In this document: one piece after another, positions 6,972 to 15,973 of the stretch
Layout of the letters: each line of letters opens with the position of its first letter
How positions within the stretch are numbered: position 1 is the first letter of the stretch
DNA from: Bacteroidia bacterium
Lineage (GTDB): Bacteria > Bacteroidota > Bacteroidia > Chitinophagales > Saprospiraceae
Length of the DNA stretch: 54,677 nucleotides
Direction of reading: 5' to 3'
Assembly: GCA_030433135.1 (NCBI GenBank)
Contig: JAUILF010000005.1
Span: 1 to 54,677, forward strand
The notes under the pieces: model-generated
Seen by the model: only the letters and a program-made list of their open reading frames with translations
The model's database searches: none
What the model was told of the DNA's origin: nothing
Translations under genes and position numbers: made by a program

Positions 6972-9900
6972 TCAGCCGCTCATCCTGCTCAGCACCTGCC
7001 GGTAGAATGGACTATGCTGCAGTGCAGGTTCATATCCCAATAATATGATCTGTTCTTCAGCACGACTCAGTGTGACCACCAACTTCCGGTCGACCTTTCC
7101 ATCCGGATCCAGGGACTGAAGGGAGGCCAGCTGAGAAGAGGAATAGATGGCCAGGGAAGCGATGATGTGTTTCTTCTCCAAACCCTGGAATCGTTCGACC
7201 GTGTCGATCAAGACCAGTTCGCGAAGCTCGTCGTCTTCGATCAGGGACCGGATCAGGGCGATCTGGGCCCGCCATGGTGTGACCACCCCAACCGTATCTG
7301 TATTGAAATGCCGGCCGTAAGTCCGTTTGATAGTCTCCAGCATGCGTACCACTTTCTTCGCTTCTTCCTGATTGGTCTTGTTGCTGGCTTTCTGATCCGT
7401 AGGGATGAAAAGGGTACGCGATCGGGACAGTAATACTTCGACCGGATCGGAAGAGTTGGCATCGAACACCTCAAACGGAGCCCGCTGTCGGTCATTTCCT
7501 GAAGCTAGCCGGTTGTCGTACCAGGGATTGATCAATCCTGCCACCTTATCGTGCATGCGGTAATGGGTTTCCAGCATTCCGATGGCATGATCCCACCCAG
7601 CCGCCTGACAACGCCGGTACATCCGACCGAAGAGTGACTCACTCAGGCTGCGATAGCCAGCCTCAGCAAGAGGACCTTCCGAGATAATGCACCGTTCTTC
7701 AGGTTGAGCCACCACGGCAGGAAGCTGATTCTGGTCGCCAATCAGGATGAACTTCTTGAATCCGGCCATGATGCCGGCCAGGGCAGGTTCGGTCAATTGG
7801 GAGGATTCATCCACCATCAATACATCAAAGCGGGTGATGGCTGACAGATCCTTCATCTTCATGGCAAAACCAGCAGAGGTGCCGACCATTACCCGATAGC
7901 CAGCGATGGCATGCCGCATCTCTTCGATCGTGGCTTCCTCGGCCAGCCCCTGAATGCTGACATCCTCATCCGAACCCCGGTGACCAAGATAGAGGAAGGG
8001 GATATCCCGGGATCGCAGCTTGTTGCAGATCTCATTCACCGCCCGGTTGGTAAAGGCCAGGATGACGATATTGGCCTTGGTATGGCTGAGCGTATTGGTG
8101 ACCATTCCCGTCAGCATGGTGGAGGTCTTGCCGGTGCCCGGAGGGCCCTGGAGGAGGAAGTACTCACTTGCCTGAACGGCTTTCCTGAGCAGGTCGTTCT
8201 GATGGTCATCCAACTCCTGATCCGGTGAAAAAGGGTAATTCCCCACTTTTGGTTCTTGTAGGCCAAAGATCAGAGCACGAAAGGAAGCAGACGAGGATAG
8301 AAAGGTAAGCAGAAGGCCGACCTGCGTCCACAGGCCACTTTCATAAAAATCATGTTCGATAGCCCATGTCGATCCTTTTTTGAACGTATCGGGATCGAGC
8401 TGCCGATTCTTCAGTCTGAACGAAAGCTGGTCCTTACCTAGATGGGTAATATCCCCTTTCAGGATCTGTTGATGCAACGGGTCGAGAAACAGATCCTTGA
8501 CCTGGTAAATGATACCAATATCACCCTCCCGAAAGTTGTGATGCAGATCCGGCGGATAGGTCAGGGTGACAATTCCGGTATCCTCGTCGTACTGGAGAAG
8601 TTGCAGTCCGTCAAGGATCTGAAATCGTCGTTCTTTTTCTGTGCGATCATCCAGCCACAGGCTGGCGAAACCATTGCCGATCCGTTCGTCATCACCGGGG
8701 CCGCCCACCTTGGCGGTGATCAGTTCCCGGATCAGGAAGGAAAGATAGGCACTGTACCAGGCCTGCCCGAGTTCACCAGCCTGTCGCCAGGCTTCTTCCA
8801 GGCTCCGCACAGTATCCACTTTGAAGGAAGGGATCTGTCCGATCTTCTCGGGATGCAAGCGTCGGAGAATCCAGAGGTTGTTTTTGGCCAGATCGAAGAT
8901 CCCACGGACGATCATATTGCGAACGAACTGGACCTCGGCTTCAAAATGGGCATTGGGTGCGACATTTCTCAATGGCAATGCAGGAGAAGAGCTGTAGAAC
9001 ACGGCACTGGTGCCATGCCGTCGGTCGCCAAAGGCAGAGCGCAGCAGCAGATGATAACAGACCACCTGCACCTGATTATTGATCCAGACCTGATCACCTT
9101 TTGGCGCCTTACCACTTTTCAATTCGAAGATATCCTTGAGATCCTTCTGGCGCCGGTCCTCGATCAGCGCATCCAGTCGGCCCTGGAGGCCGTAGGCCGC
9201 AGAGACGAATGTCGGTTCCAAACGAACGGGCTTGCCTTTATATGCCTGGGCGACGTTGCGAAGGTTGGGCAGATGGATATCTCGAATCGTTGCGAGGACA
9301 TTGTCGATGTCCTCCTGGCCATAGCGGGCCGCCGTGAGGGCTTTGGCATGAATGGCCTTCTGCAAGACATCGGTAGTATCCGCGCCAGGGTCCTGGATGA
9401 TGCGGTCCAGCAGGTCGTTGACCAAATTACCCTGAAAGGCGGGGATGCCGGCATCGGAGCCGCCTAGTTTGCTCAGAAAGAACAGGTAGGGGTTGGCCCC
9501 GTTCCATTGAAAGCAGTCGGCCACTTCCGTTGCATCGATCAGATAGTCAGGCTCCAGGATGACCTGGGTCTCGGGCACAGAGGAATAGGTGTCAGCCACC
9601 TTTCCATCCTGACGAAGGGTGTGGACCTGCAACGTGCAGTAAGGCCAGACCAGGCGATGGAGGCGGGACAGGTCATTGAGCTCACTTTTCCAGAGGAAGA
9701 GGGTGAACGTCCCCAGGTCGACATCTTCTGCGGAGCAGGTCAGTTTGAAGAAGGGCGTACCGTTGGATGCTTCCTTGAGCTCCCCAATCTCCAGGACCAC
9801 GCAGCGGACGCCTTGGATCAGGTCCCCTTTGGGACGAGGTGGTTTTTCAAAAGGTGTGGTCTTGTCAGTGTACAACGCTGCCAGCTCTTGTGGTATGGAC

Positions 9901-10244
9901 TCCCCGGAAAAATGGTGAATAATGGCGGCCAGGGCTTCCAGGCAGGCCAGGTAGCGAGTCTTCGAGATGGGGAATGCTTCTTCATGCACCACCTTGTTGG
10001 CAAACCGACGAAAGCCGTGGATACGGTCGATGATCTCCTGTGGCGTCAGTTGCGTCTCCATCACGAAGAGCGTCCGGGCGTAGATATTCGAAAAGGCGCG
10101 TTCCTCACCCACGGTCAAGGTCTTGAAGATCCCTTCAAAAAGGGGGCGCATATCCCGGATCGCATTGCGCGCATCTGCCTTGTTGGTCTGATGGTATTCC
10201 AGGAGTTGGGCGTAGAGGGTGGTCGCGGTATCGGTGGTGAGCAT
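6972..10244 (-). CDS. Dna2-like fusion: PD-(D/E)XK nuclease plus SF1 (UPF1/Dna2-type) helicase
   Basis: This 1090-residue protein starts at ATG 10244, preceded by an unusually good ribosome site (AGGAAAG), rather than at the more upstream ATG 10313. The middle (about residues 310-400) carries a RecB/Cas4-like nuclease core, with DIFELKSGK as the D/E-X-K motif and a following QVVCYHLLLR helix. The C-terminal half is an SF1 helicase with GPPGTGKT (about 699-706), VDESSQ, GDQNQLPAVV, a TVERFQG motif V region and TLSRAEEQ. This order is that of Dna2. The function is inferred as ATP-driven processing of flapped or broken DNA. It could serve repair or attack foreign DNA. It is convergent with the protease gene and has its own promoter element near 10.3 kb. 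Confidence 0.85.
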   Translation of the reverse strand: MLTTDTATTLYAQLLEYHQTNKADARNAIRDMRPLFEGIFKTLTVGEERAFSNIYARTLFVMETQLTPQEIIDRIHGFRRFANKVVHEEAFPISKTRYLACLEALAAIIHHFSGESIPQELAALYTDKTTPFEKPPRPKGDLIQGVRCVVLEIGELKEASNGTPFFKLTCSAEDVDLGTFTLFLWKSELNDLSRLHRLVWPYCTLQVHTLRQDGKVADTYSSVPETQVILEPDYLIDATEVADCFQWNGANPYLFFLSKLGGSDAGIPAFQGNLVNDLLDRIIQDPGADTTDVLQKAIHAKALTAARYGQEDIDNVLATIRDIHLPNLRNVAQAYKGKPVRLEPTFVSAAYGLQGRLDALIEDRRQKDLKDIFELKSGKAPKGDQVWINNQVQVVCYHLLLRSAFGDRRHGTSAVFYSSSPALPLRNVAPNAHFEAEVQFVRNMIVRGIFDLAKNNLWILRRLHPEKIGQIPSFKVDTVRSLEEAWRQAGELGQAWYSAYLSFLIRELITAKVGGPGDDERIGNGFASLWLDDRTEKERRFQILDGLQLLQYDEDTGIVTLTYPPDLHHNFREGDIGIIYQVKDLFLDPLHQQILKGDITHLGKDQLSFRLKNRQLDPDTFKKGSTWAIEHDFYESGLWTQVGLLLTFLSSSASFRALIFGLQEPKVGNYPFSPDQELDDHQNDLLRKAVQASEYFLLQGPPGTGKTSTMLTGMVTNTLSHTKANIVILAFTNRAVNEICNKLRSRDIPFLYLGHRGSDEDVSIQGLAEEATIEEMRHAIAGYRVMVGTSAGFAMKMKDLSAITRFDVLMVDESSQLTEPALAGIMAGFKKFILIGDQNQLPAVVAQPEERCIISEGPLAEAGYRSLSESLFGRMYRRCQAAGWDHAIGMLETHYRMHDKVAGLINPWYDNRLASGNDRQRAPFEVFDANSSDPVEVLLSRSRTLFIPTDQKASNKTNQEEAKKVVRMLETIKRTYGRHFNTDTVGVVTPWRAQIALIRSLIEDDELRELVLIDTVERFQGLEKKHIIASLAIYSSSQLASLQSLDPDGKVDRKLVVTLSRAEEQIILLGYEPALQHSPFYRQVLSRMSG

Positions 10245-10288
10245 AAGTCTTTCCTGATCAGGTGGTTTCACATCTCTATTATGCGTCC

Positions 10289-10325
10289 AAAAAGTACGGT
10301 TTTTCGAATGCAAATAGGGTGCACC
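10289..10325 (-). promoter_or_regulatory. palindromic promoter element, site 3 (degenerate)
   Basis: Read on the minus strand, GGTGCAC-CCTAT-TTGCATT (10325 to 10307) matches the 19-base AGTGCAA-N5-TTGCACT pattern with mismatches in both arms. A TACTTTTT box follows at a spacing of 14. The Dna2-like gene starts about 45 bases later. This is the weakest of the five sites. Confidence 0.35.
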
Positions 10326-11013
10326 TCACCGGTTCATATTTGTTTATCACAGTGCCCTAGGGTAAATACTTAGAGCTTATAAAAGCTGTGATCTACGCAT
10401 ACAGTCGGATCAAAAAGGACAGCGTAAATAGTTTTCATATGATAAAACATTCATGTAATGTAGGGTCAATAGTGAGGGATGTGCAGTTTTTCATGCCAGA
10501 TATCCTGCTGAAAATTGAATCGCTCGAACTTTATACCTGGCCCGCCTCTCGCCGGCGAGGCGCCTACTTTTTGTCTTGGCAAAAAGTAGACAAAAACCGC
10601 TGTCGCCAAAATGGGCCTTCATGTTCCTGTGAGCATATCTCACATTGCATTTATTGTTCGATAACACAGCTGCATCAGGACCCAGCCGCTCGTATTTGAT
10701 TTGTGGTACATCACCTAGCCAGCATTCGCTCACCTCGATTAACTGAATAGATTGAACACGGAATCCAACCAAATAATGCGGCACTTCTCAAATTCAATGG
10801 CCGGTATTATAGGATAAAATATCGTTTGATGGATGAATGCATGGGTCACTGATGTGCTTAGGAAGCCCTGGTTTGGCGACGATTAAAGACATTGTGGCAA
10901 GGAGATGCCTAGTTGAAATAGAAAGTGAATAAGGGCACACCTGAGAATTCCATTATTTGAAAATATTGTATTGGTATTCAAGTCTTTAATTTAGAAATAT
11001 TTACGAACAAAGG
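10326..11013. other. intergenic region without a convincing gene
   Basis: About 690 bases separate two diverging genes. I see no convincing coding sequence. The short open frames have no family resemblance and run through hairpins. It holds an interspersed hairpin repeat at 10548-10589. A possible promoter (TTG at 10966 and TAATTTAG at 10987) precedes the secreted protein that starts at 11014. Confidence 0.5.
10548..10589. repeat. double hairpin repeat
   Basis: A GC-rich palindrome CTCGCCGGCGAG (10548-10559) is followed at once by a 10-bp stem CTACTTTTTG/CAAAAAGTAG with a six-base loop (10564-10589). It lies outside genes. Hairpins of this style are familiar as interspersed elements in Bacteroidota genomes. 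Function is unknown. Confidence 0.6.
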
Positions 11014-11427
11014 ATGAACTATTTTACTGTGATCCTCCTGGTGTCATTCGTGACAACATTGCAAGGACAAGACGTATTCCATTCGTTCGACAGGACGAAA
11101 TACGAGCAGATGAGTTTTCTGGAAAGGACCTATCCGAACTGGTTGTCCAGTTACGATGAGGACGGGGATATTGTCCTAAAAGGAAATGGTCTGGTGACCT
11201 TTTATGTGTACAACGGTGATGCGCAATTGGATGATGTAGTGGTCCACTGTCTGACCCGGGAACAACAGGACCAATGGGCATCAGCCGTCACTGAGCATGG
11301 TGTGTTCTTACAAACCGCAGAAGTAGATGATGTGACTGTATATTGGTATGAGATCGGTGATTTTTATACGGGCAGTTCTATTAACCTTCGAAATTGGTCA
11401 AGACTAAAGAAAAGCAAGCGAGACTAG
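11014..11427 (+). CDS. secreted hypothetical protein, 137 aa
   Basis: A clear signal peptide (about residues 1-19, ending LQGQD) precedes a small acidic domain rich in aspartate and tyrosine. I do not recognise the family. The C-terminus turns basic (RLKKSKRD). The gene is isolated: 194 bases with two palindromes separate it from the next gene. The AT-rich leader just upstream contains a plausible promoter. Confidence 0.55.
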   Translation: MNYFTVILLVSFVTTLQGQDVFHSFDRTKYEQMSFLERTYPNWLSSYDEDGDIVLKGNGLVTFYVYNGDAQLDDVVVHCLTREQQDQWASAVTEHGVFLQTAEVDDVTVYWYEIGDFYTGSSINLRNWSRLKKSKRD

Positions 11428-11470
11428 GCATTTCGAAAGAACCTAGCCGTAGCTAAGTGATTGAGAAATA

Positions 11471-11532
11471 ATCCCGAGTACTCGGGATATCGCGTAGGTT
11501 TACTTTAGTCAGAATCCGCCAGCTGGCGGATT
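11471..11532. repeat. pair of perfect palindromes
   Basis: ATCCCGAGTACTCGGGAT (11471-11488) and AATCCGCC-AGCTGGCGGATT (11513-11532) are both perfect palindromes in the gap between two genes. The core CCCGAGTACTCGGG recurs at 53582-53597, so this is an interspersed family rather than a local operator. Confidence 0.65.
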
Positions 11533-11621
11533 GGATTGGCCATTGAGTGGGGTTGATAGAGGTGCCCATAAACCATGCGCCTGGATGAACACCTGGTCAT
11601 CACGATCAAACCCAAGAGACC

Positions 11622-12728
11622 ATGAAATATGTACCCTTGATCCGAACGTCCACAGTTGAAGCAGTCACCAGTGTTTTGTTGATGACAATTTCAGTGCTAC
11701 TGGGTGCCTGCCAGTCGACGGAAGCTACCGGAAGTCATCCAGGCCAGTCAGAACAATCCGGGCCCATTCTGGTCTTCACACTGGTCCCTCCGGAAGAGCC
11801 GGCATTTATACACGGCACCGCCTGGGATATCTATGCTGAGGGTCCGGTGGATGAAGGTAGTGCCCAAAGGCTGGAGGCCCTGCTGGAGCAGCACGGTATT
11901 CCCTCCCGTTCGACGCTGTATCTGGATGTGGATGGTGGTGATCTTGAGGCCGCTATGGCTCTTGGTCGCTCAATAAGAGCGGCAGGTCTTTATACCACTG
12001 TCGGATCAAAAACAGACAGCATGTATGTGACTGGCCCGGCCTTGTGCAGGGATGCGGGGACCCTGGCCTTTCTGGGAGGACTGTTCCGTTGGGTATCGGA
12101 GGGGTCTGCAGTTGTCTTCTCACCAGCTCTGATGGACTTGCCTCCTGAGGACCTGGCAGATTATCTATTGGAGATGGACATTCACACTGACCTGGTGGAG
12201 CATGTCCTGGAGCAGTTATCCCGGACGGAGGAAGTCTACCTTTCACGCCTGGAGATGGAAGCATTGAAGGTTGTACACTCCGGCTATGAAGAGGTGGCCT
12301 GGACCATCGAGCACTTGCCTGAAGGATTGACTTATCTGAAGGGTGAGATGAACACCTGGCGGGGGATGAACAAGATCCTGATCTATTGTCCTGACGACAC
12401 GGGTCTGAAGATCCATGCGATCTTTGATCCGGAAGGTCGGGCGGAGGAGATCATGGGGATGCTGAATGCCCATTCCCTCTGCCTGGATGGCGATTATATC
12501 CCCATTCCTCCCGAATGCCTGGTGAACAAAGCCGAAAAGTGCGGGTGGATCAATATCATCATCGATCTGGACGAGGCCATAACTACCCGGCTCCTGAAGG
12601 CGACGCAGATCGGCATGATCTGCCAGGCCGCATTTGACGGACCCACTTTCATGGGCTTCGATATGATGGATTTTACAGAAGGGGCGGTGCTGTTGCCGCA
12701 GATCCTCCGGAATTGTCCGGGTCGGTAG
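11622..12728 (+). CDS. lipoprotein with a degenerate ClpP/crotonase-like domain
   Basis: The 368-residue protein has a lipoprotein signal peptide with lipobox LLGAC (C30). Residues of about 65-170 resemble periplasmic ClpP-like proteins: LYLDVDGGDLEAAMALGRSIRAAGL corresponds to the usual NSPGGS-type turn and helix, and the AFLGG strand is present. However, the catalytic serine position (normally C-x-S-A-C) reads C142-R-D144-A-G, and the later histidine position reads VVFSP. Both catalytic residues therefore appear to be lost. The C-terminal 200 residues are unrecognised. It is probably a binding or scaffolding protein at the envelope rather than a peptidase. Confidence 0.6.
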   Translation: MKYVPLIRTSTVEAVTSVLLMTISVLLGACQSTEATGSHPGQSEQSGPILVFTLVPPEEPAFIHGTAWDIYAEGPVDEGSAQRLEALLEQHGIPSRSTLYLDVDGGDLEAAMALGRSIRAAGLYTTVGSKTDSMYVTGPALCRDAGTLAFLGGLFRWVSEGSAVVFSPALMDLPPEDLADYLLEMDIHTDLVEHVLEQLSRTEEVYLSRLEMEALKVVHSGYEEVAWTIEHLPEGLTYLKGEMNTWRGMNKILIYCPDDTGLKIHAIFDPEGRAEEIMGMLNAHSLCLDGDYIPIPPECLVNKAEKCGWINIIIDLDEAITTRLLKATQIGMICQAAFDGPTFMGFDMMDFTEGAVLLPQILRNCPGR

Positions 12729-13093
12729 GAAGATGAACAACAATGGACTTCCAGGTTTCGATACTCTTCGGCCTTCCGACTTCAGCCTTCCACCTTACTT
12801 CATATACGCATCATATACGCATCCCTGGTACACCCCTGGTACTATGGTCGTACACTAACCGTACTCTAATGGTACACTGATAACGCACTGATAGTACTCT
12901 AAAATGAAGACTCACTCGAGAAAAATAATTTGCATTATCCGGATACAGAACAGACTGTAATCCGCTTAATGGCCAGAAACAAGAAAAACCAGGTCAAAAC
13001 TACAGGTTAACTATAGGTCTAAAATGTCTGAATTGGTTCATATGCGACCAGAAGGCCATTTTGGATTTACCTGGAAGGATAATTATTAAAAAC
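12729..13093. other. intergenic region with short direct repeats
   Basis: No gene is supported here. The segment 12801-12900 is repetitive: CATATACGCAT occurs twice in tandem, then CCTGGTAC twice, then a series of GTAC-containing words (GGTAC, CGTAC, AGTAC) spaced about 10-20 bases apart. This could be a degenerate satellite or a protein-binding array. Confidence 0.4.
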
Positions 13094-13831
13094 ATGATCA
13101 TGATGGATTCCAAGAAAACCTACGATCCGCGGCTACAGTCTGCGATCCCGATCTATTCACAATATCCCCAACTCCTCCCGCTGATCGGACAGGAGTTTGG
13201 CCATTTTGGCAAGCGATTGCTGTTGATCGGAGAGAGTCATTATTTACCACAATTGGATGAAAGCGGAAAGGAGATCACCATTCACCATAATGATGAAGCC
13301 TGGTATGAGGCGAATGAAAGTCTCCTGGATACAACCCAGAAGAAATGGCTGAATACGCGAGAGAATGCCGGATCTGGAGAAAACCAAAAGTATACATCAA
13401 AGGCCTATTCGATTTACAGAAATATCGAATACGCGATAAAGGAATCAGGATTCAATCCGCCGGATACCTCCAACATGCTGAACTATGTAGCTTATGCCAA
13501 TTACTTTCTTCGGCCTGCCCGGACAGGTGTCAGCTTGCAGGTCACCGGAAAGGACTCCGAGGTCTCTTATGCCGCATTTCGATCCCTGGTTCAGATCCTG
13601 GAAGTGGATTACCTCTACTTCGTGAGTAAGCTGGCCTGGCAATCCTTTATGTATATGAACAGGGACAGTGACCGGCTCGAGCAGGCACAAGTCCGCGTCT
13701 TCCCTCATCCGGCTTCGTCGTGGTGGAACCGAACCAGTGCGGATTATTTCATTGAGCCTGAAAAGCCACTTACCGGGAAGCAGTTTTTTATCGCTTCTCT
13801 TCAACGAGACTGCATTTTTCGAACGAGTTAG
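13094..13831 (+). CDS. uracil-DNA-glycosylase-fold protein (putative)
   Basis: The likely start is ATG 13094 (alternatives are TTG 13061 and ATG 13103), giving about 245 residues. Motifs fit the UDG superfamily fold: an early strand-turn LLLIGESHY, a central YANYFLRPA segment, a helix and strand near VDYLYFVSKLAWQSF, and a late FPHPASSWWN that resembles the H-P-S motif of these enzymes. Family membership is inferred from this spacing. A related layout is seen in the gene at 15974. Together they flank a DUF262 gene, so base excision from modified phage DNA is a reasonable but unproven idea. Confidence 0.5.
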   Translation: MIMMDSKKTYDPRLQSAIPIYSQYPQLLPLIGQEFGHFGKRLLLIGESHYLPQLDESGKEITIHHNDEAWYEANESLLDTTQKKWLNTRENAGSGENQKYTSKAYSIYRNIEYAIKESGFNPPDTSNMLNYVAYANYFLRPARTGVSLQVTGKDSEVSYAAFRSLVQILEVDYLYFVSKLAWQSFMYMNRDSDRLEQAQVRVFPHPASSWWNRTSADYFIEPEKPLTGKQFFIASLQRDCIFRTS

Positions 13832-13940
13832 GCTATAAGGAAGGTCATCCATCAGGGAGGAAACGTGCTGAGTATGCTGTCATGCACATCCACTGCACTC
13901 CATCCCTGTAGCTTTTGGACTTGATCAGATTGTCACGCCC

Positions 13941-15872
13941 ATGAACACAACTTTGCCAACGACTGATTACTACTCCTTGCAGGAGTTTGTCACGGCCAAC
14001 CGCATCCATATTCCCCACAGTCACCGACCCTATTCCTGGGACAAACGTCAATGGACGACGCTCCTGAATGACCTGGTTCGGGCGGCCCGGTCCGGCAAAG
14101 GGTTGGATCTGGGTACAGTGACCTTGCAGAAAGCTTCCTCGGAAGAGGGATTCCTGACCCTGGTCGATGGCTATCAGCGAATTGCTACCCTGGCCATCCT
14201 GGGGCATCTGACGGAACCATACCGTACTCCAGAACTTGGTGCCCTGAAACCTCAGTGGTGGGCAGACATGGATTGGGGTGCGGACCATGCATACATAGTA
14301 AGCCTCTTCAGGGGGGATGCACCTGAAGCAGCGGACTTGACGCGCAGCCAGATCCTGCTGACCCGTGCGTTCGAGTACGTCCAGGCCTGGCTGGACCGAC
14401 AGTCGGCCAACAACAGGGAAAGGATCCGGATCACTGCGGATCAACGGTGTTGGTGCAGTATCGTCATCCGGCCTGCCGATCAGATGATCCATGCCTGTTC
14501 ATCTTCTGGCTTGACCGGACTGGCTCTGACTGTGCTCCATTGCATCCTGACACATTTTGCAGACCTCGTTCGCACCGAAGGACGTGCAGAACAGGCCCTC
14601 CTGATCGACGAAGCAGGCATCACGATCCGGCAATCCCTGGGGTGGGCCGGTCTGACTGGTCCGGACGATGAGGACCATCTGTTTCGGGCTGCCTACCAGG
14701 TATACTATGAAGGCGGAGCTGTGCAGGCCGCCACGGCTTTACCGGTTCTCCTGGATCGCTACCGGACGAGCGTTGACTGGGCAGTATTGCAGCCGTATGA
14801 ACTCGATGAGATCAAGGAATTCGTTACCCTGCTCAAGTCTTTTGCCGGGTATTTGCCCTGGATCTATCGAGCACCTGACAAGATGAAAGCTGTAGGCTTG
14901 TTTCTTTCTCCTGCTGATAATCAGAAGTTGACCCGTGTGCTGGAGCGATTGGCGAGTTTACCCAATCCGATCATCCTGTGGCCCCTGCTGTTCGCCATCC
15001 TGCACCGGCTGGGTCAACGGGAAGCGGCTGACTCGAATGAGATTCGTCAGGCGATCGATCTGCTGGTATGTCTTGAGGTAGCGCATGTCCGACTGGCTGT
15101 CCTTCCGCGGGGCAGGAGCCGATCCAGGAGCCCGGAATGGTACTATGCGCAACTGGGTCATACCCTGTTTCATCATGACGATGAGGGGGAGCCATCCCTT
15201 TATACGGAGGACAGTGACGATCCCTTTGACGGGGATATCCTGGACTGGATCCGGCAGGATCTGGTCCAGGAAGTCGGCCGGCATGGCAATGACGCGCAGG
15301 TCAGGGCGGCATTGCAGTTGCGACCAGAGGAGGAGTTTCAGTTTACCAGATGGCCTCATGGCGGGCTGGCCTGGTTTCTGGCGGCCTATGAACACCACCT
15401 GCGCGCCCCGGAAAGTCGGTCCTTCCACTTGCAGGATCATCATGCCGGACGGGAGGATCTGGACAAACGCCCGCCGGGCAAGGTGGTATGGAGCGACTTG
15501 TGGCGCTGGGAGGATCAGGCGGAACCCTTCGGCTATTCGTCCCATGAAAAGATCCGACTGGGCAACTTCTTCCTTCGCGACCTGACCATGGACGACCGGC
15601 ATCCTGCTGTCGGCCTGCCCGACTACATCCAGGTGCTGCAGGAGGCCAATGTAGCTCTGCCTGCTCCATATCGCCTGGCCCAGGTCGATGAATTGACCGG
15701 TATCCTGGCCGAGACCCGGCAGCGATTGCAGGACCAGGGTATCCCACCGGACCGGTATCCCGATCTGCCCCGGGTGGTCTGCGACCTGCGGGAGGAAAGG
15801 ATGATCCGGTTTGCACTGGAGCGGTGGTCAATGTCAGTCGCAGAAATGACGAAAACAAAAGCAGCAGACTGA
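13941..15872 (+). CDS. DUF262 (GmrS-like) protein with divergent C-terminus
   Basis: The first 100 residues show the DUF262 pattern: IPHSHRPYSWDKRQW (24-38), a helix, GTVTLQ, and VDGYQR (75-80), which stands for the usual DGQQR nucleotide-binding motif with one substitution. DUF262 is the NTPase half of GmrSD-type modification-dependent nucleases. The remaining 540 residues lack a recognisable DUF1524 HNH motif, although HHDDEGEP near residue 410 is histidine and acid rich. The protein may therefore need a partner nuclease or have lost cleavage. It sits between two UDG-like genes, with gaps of about 110 and 101 bases. Confidence 0.7.
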   Translation: MNTTLPTTDYYSLQEFVTANRIHIPHSHRPYSWDKRQWTTLLNDLVRAARSGKGLDLGTVTLQKASSEEGFLTLVDGYQRIATLAILGHLTEPYRTPELGALKPQWWADMDWGADHAYIVSLFRGDAPEAADLTRSQILLTRAFEYVQAWLDRQSANNRERIRITADQRCWCSIVIRPADQMIHACSSSGLTGLALTVLHCILTHFADLVRTEGRAEQALLIDEAGITIRQSLGWAGLTGPDDEDHLFRAAYQVYYEGGAVQAATALPVLLDRYRTSVDWAVLQPYELDEIKEFVTLLKSFAGYLPWIYRAPDKMKAVGLFLSPADNQKLTRVLERLASLPNPIILWPLLFAILHRLGQREAADSNEIRQAIDLLVCLEVAHVRLAVLPRGRSRSRSPEWYYAQLGHTLFHHDDEGEPSLYTEDSDDPFDGDILDWIRQDLVQEVGRHGNDAQVRAALQLRPEEEFQFTRWPHGGLAWFLAAYEHHLRAPESRSFHLQDHHAGREDLDKRPPGKVVWSDLWRWEDQAEPFGYSSHEKIRLGNFFLRDLTMDDRHPAVGLPDYIQVLQEANVALPAPYRLAQVDELTGILAETRQRLQDQGIPPDRYPDLPRVVCDLREERMIRFALERWSMSVAEMTKTKAAD

Positions 15873-15973
15873 CGTAGGAAGATTGAGTTCCATATCTTAA
15901 TACCCCGGTAAGGATTGTCTACCCTGGAAGAAGTCCGGTACGGAATAAAAGGAGAATATAAAATCAGGAGAGT

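Noticed and set aside
8442-9467. Long plus-strand open frame of 341 codons
   Set aside because: It lies wholly opposite the Dna2-like gene, has no recognisable motif and reads like the reverse of a conserved coding sequence.
9507-10373. Plus-strand open frame of 288 codons
   Set aside because: It is antisense to the N-terminal part of the Dna2-like gene and crosses its promoter. No family features are seen.
10388-10699. Open frame of 103 codons between the Dna2-like gene and the secreted protein
   Set aside because: It runs through the double hairpin repeat and has no coding character.
14958-15602. Minus-strand open frame of 214 codons
   Set aside because: It is antisense to the DUF262 gene, in a GC-rich region where shadow frames stay open.
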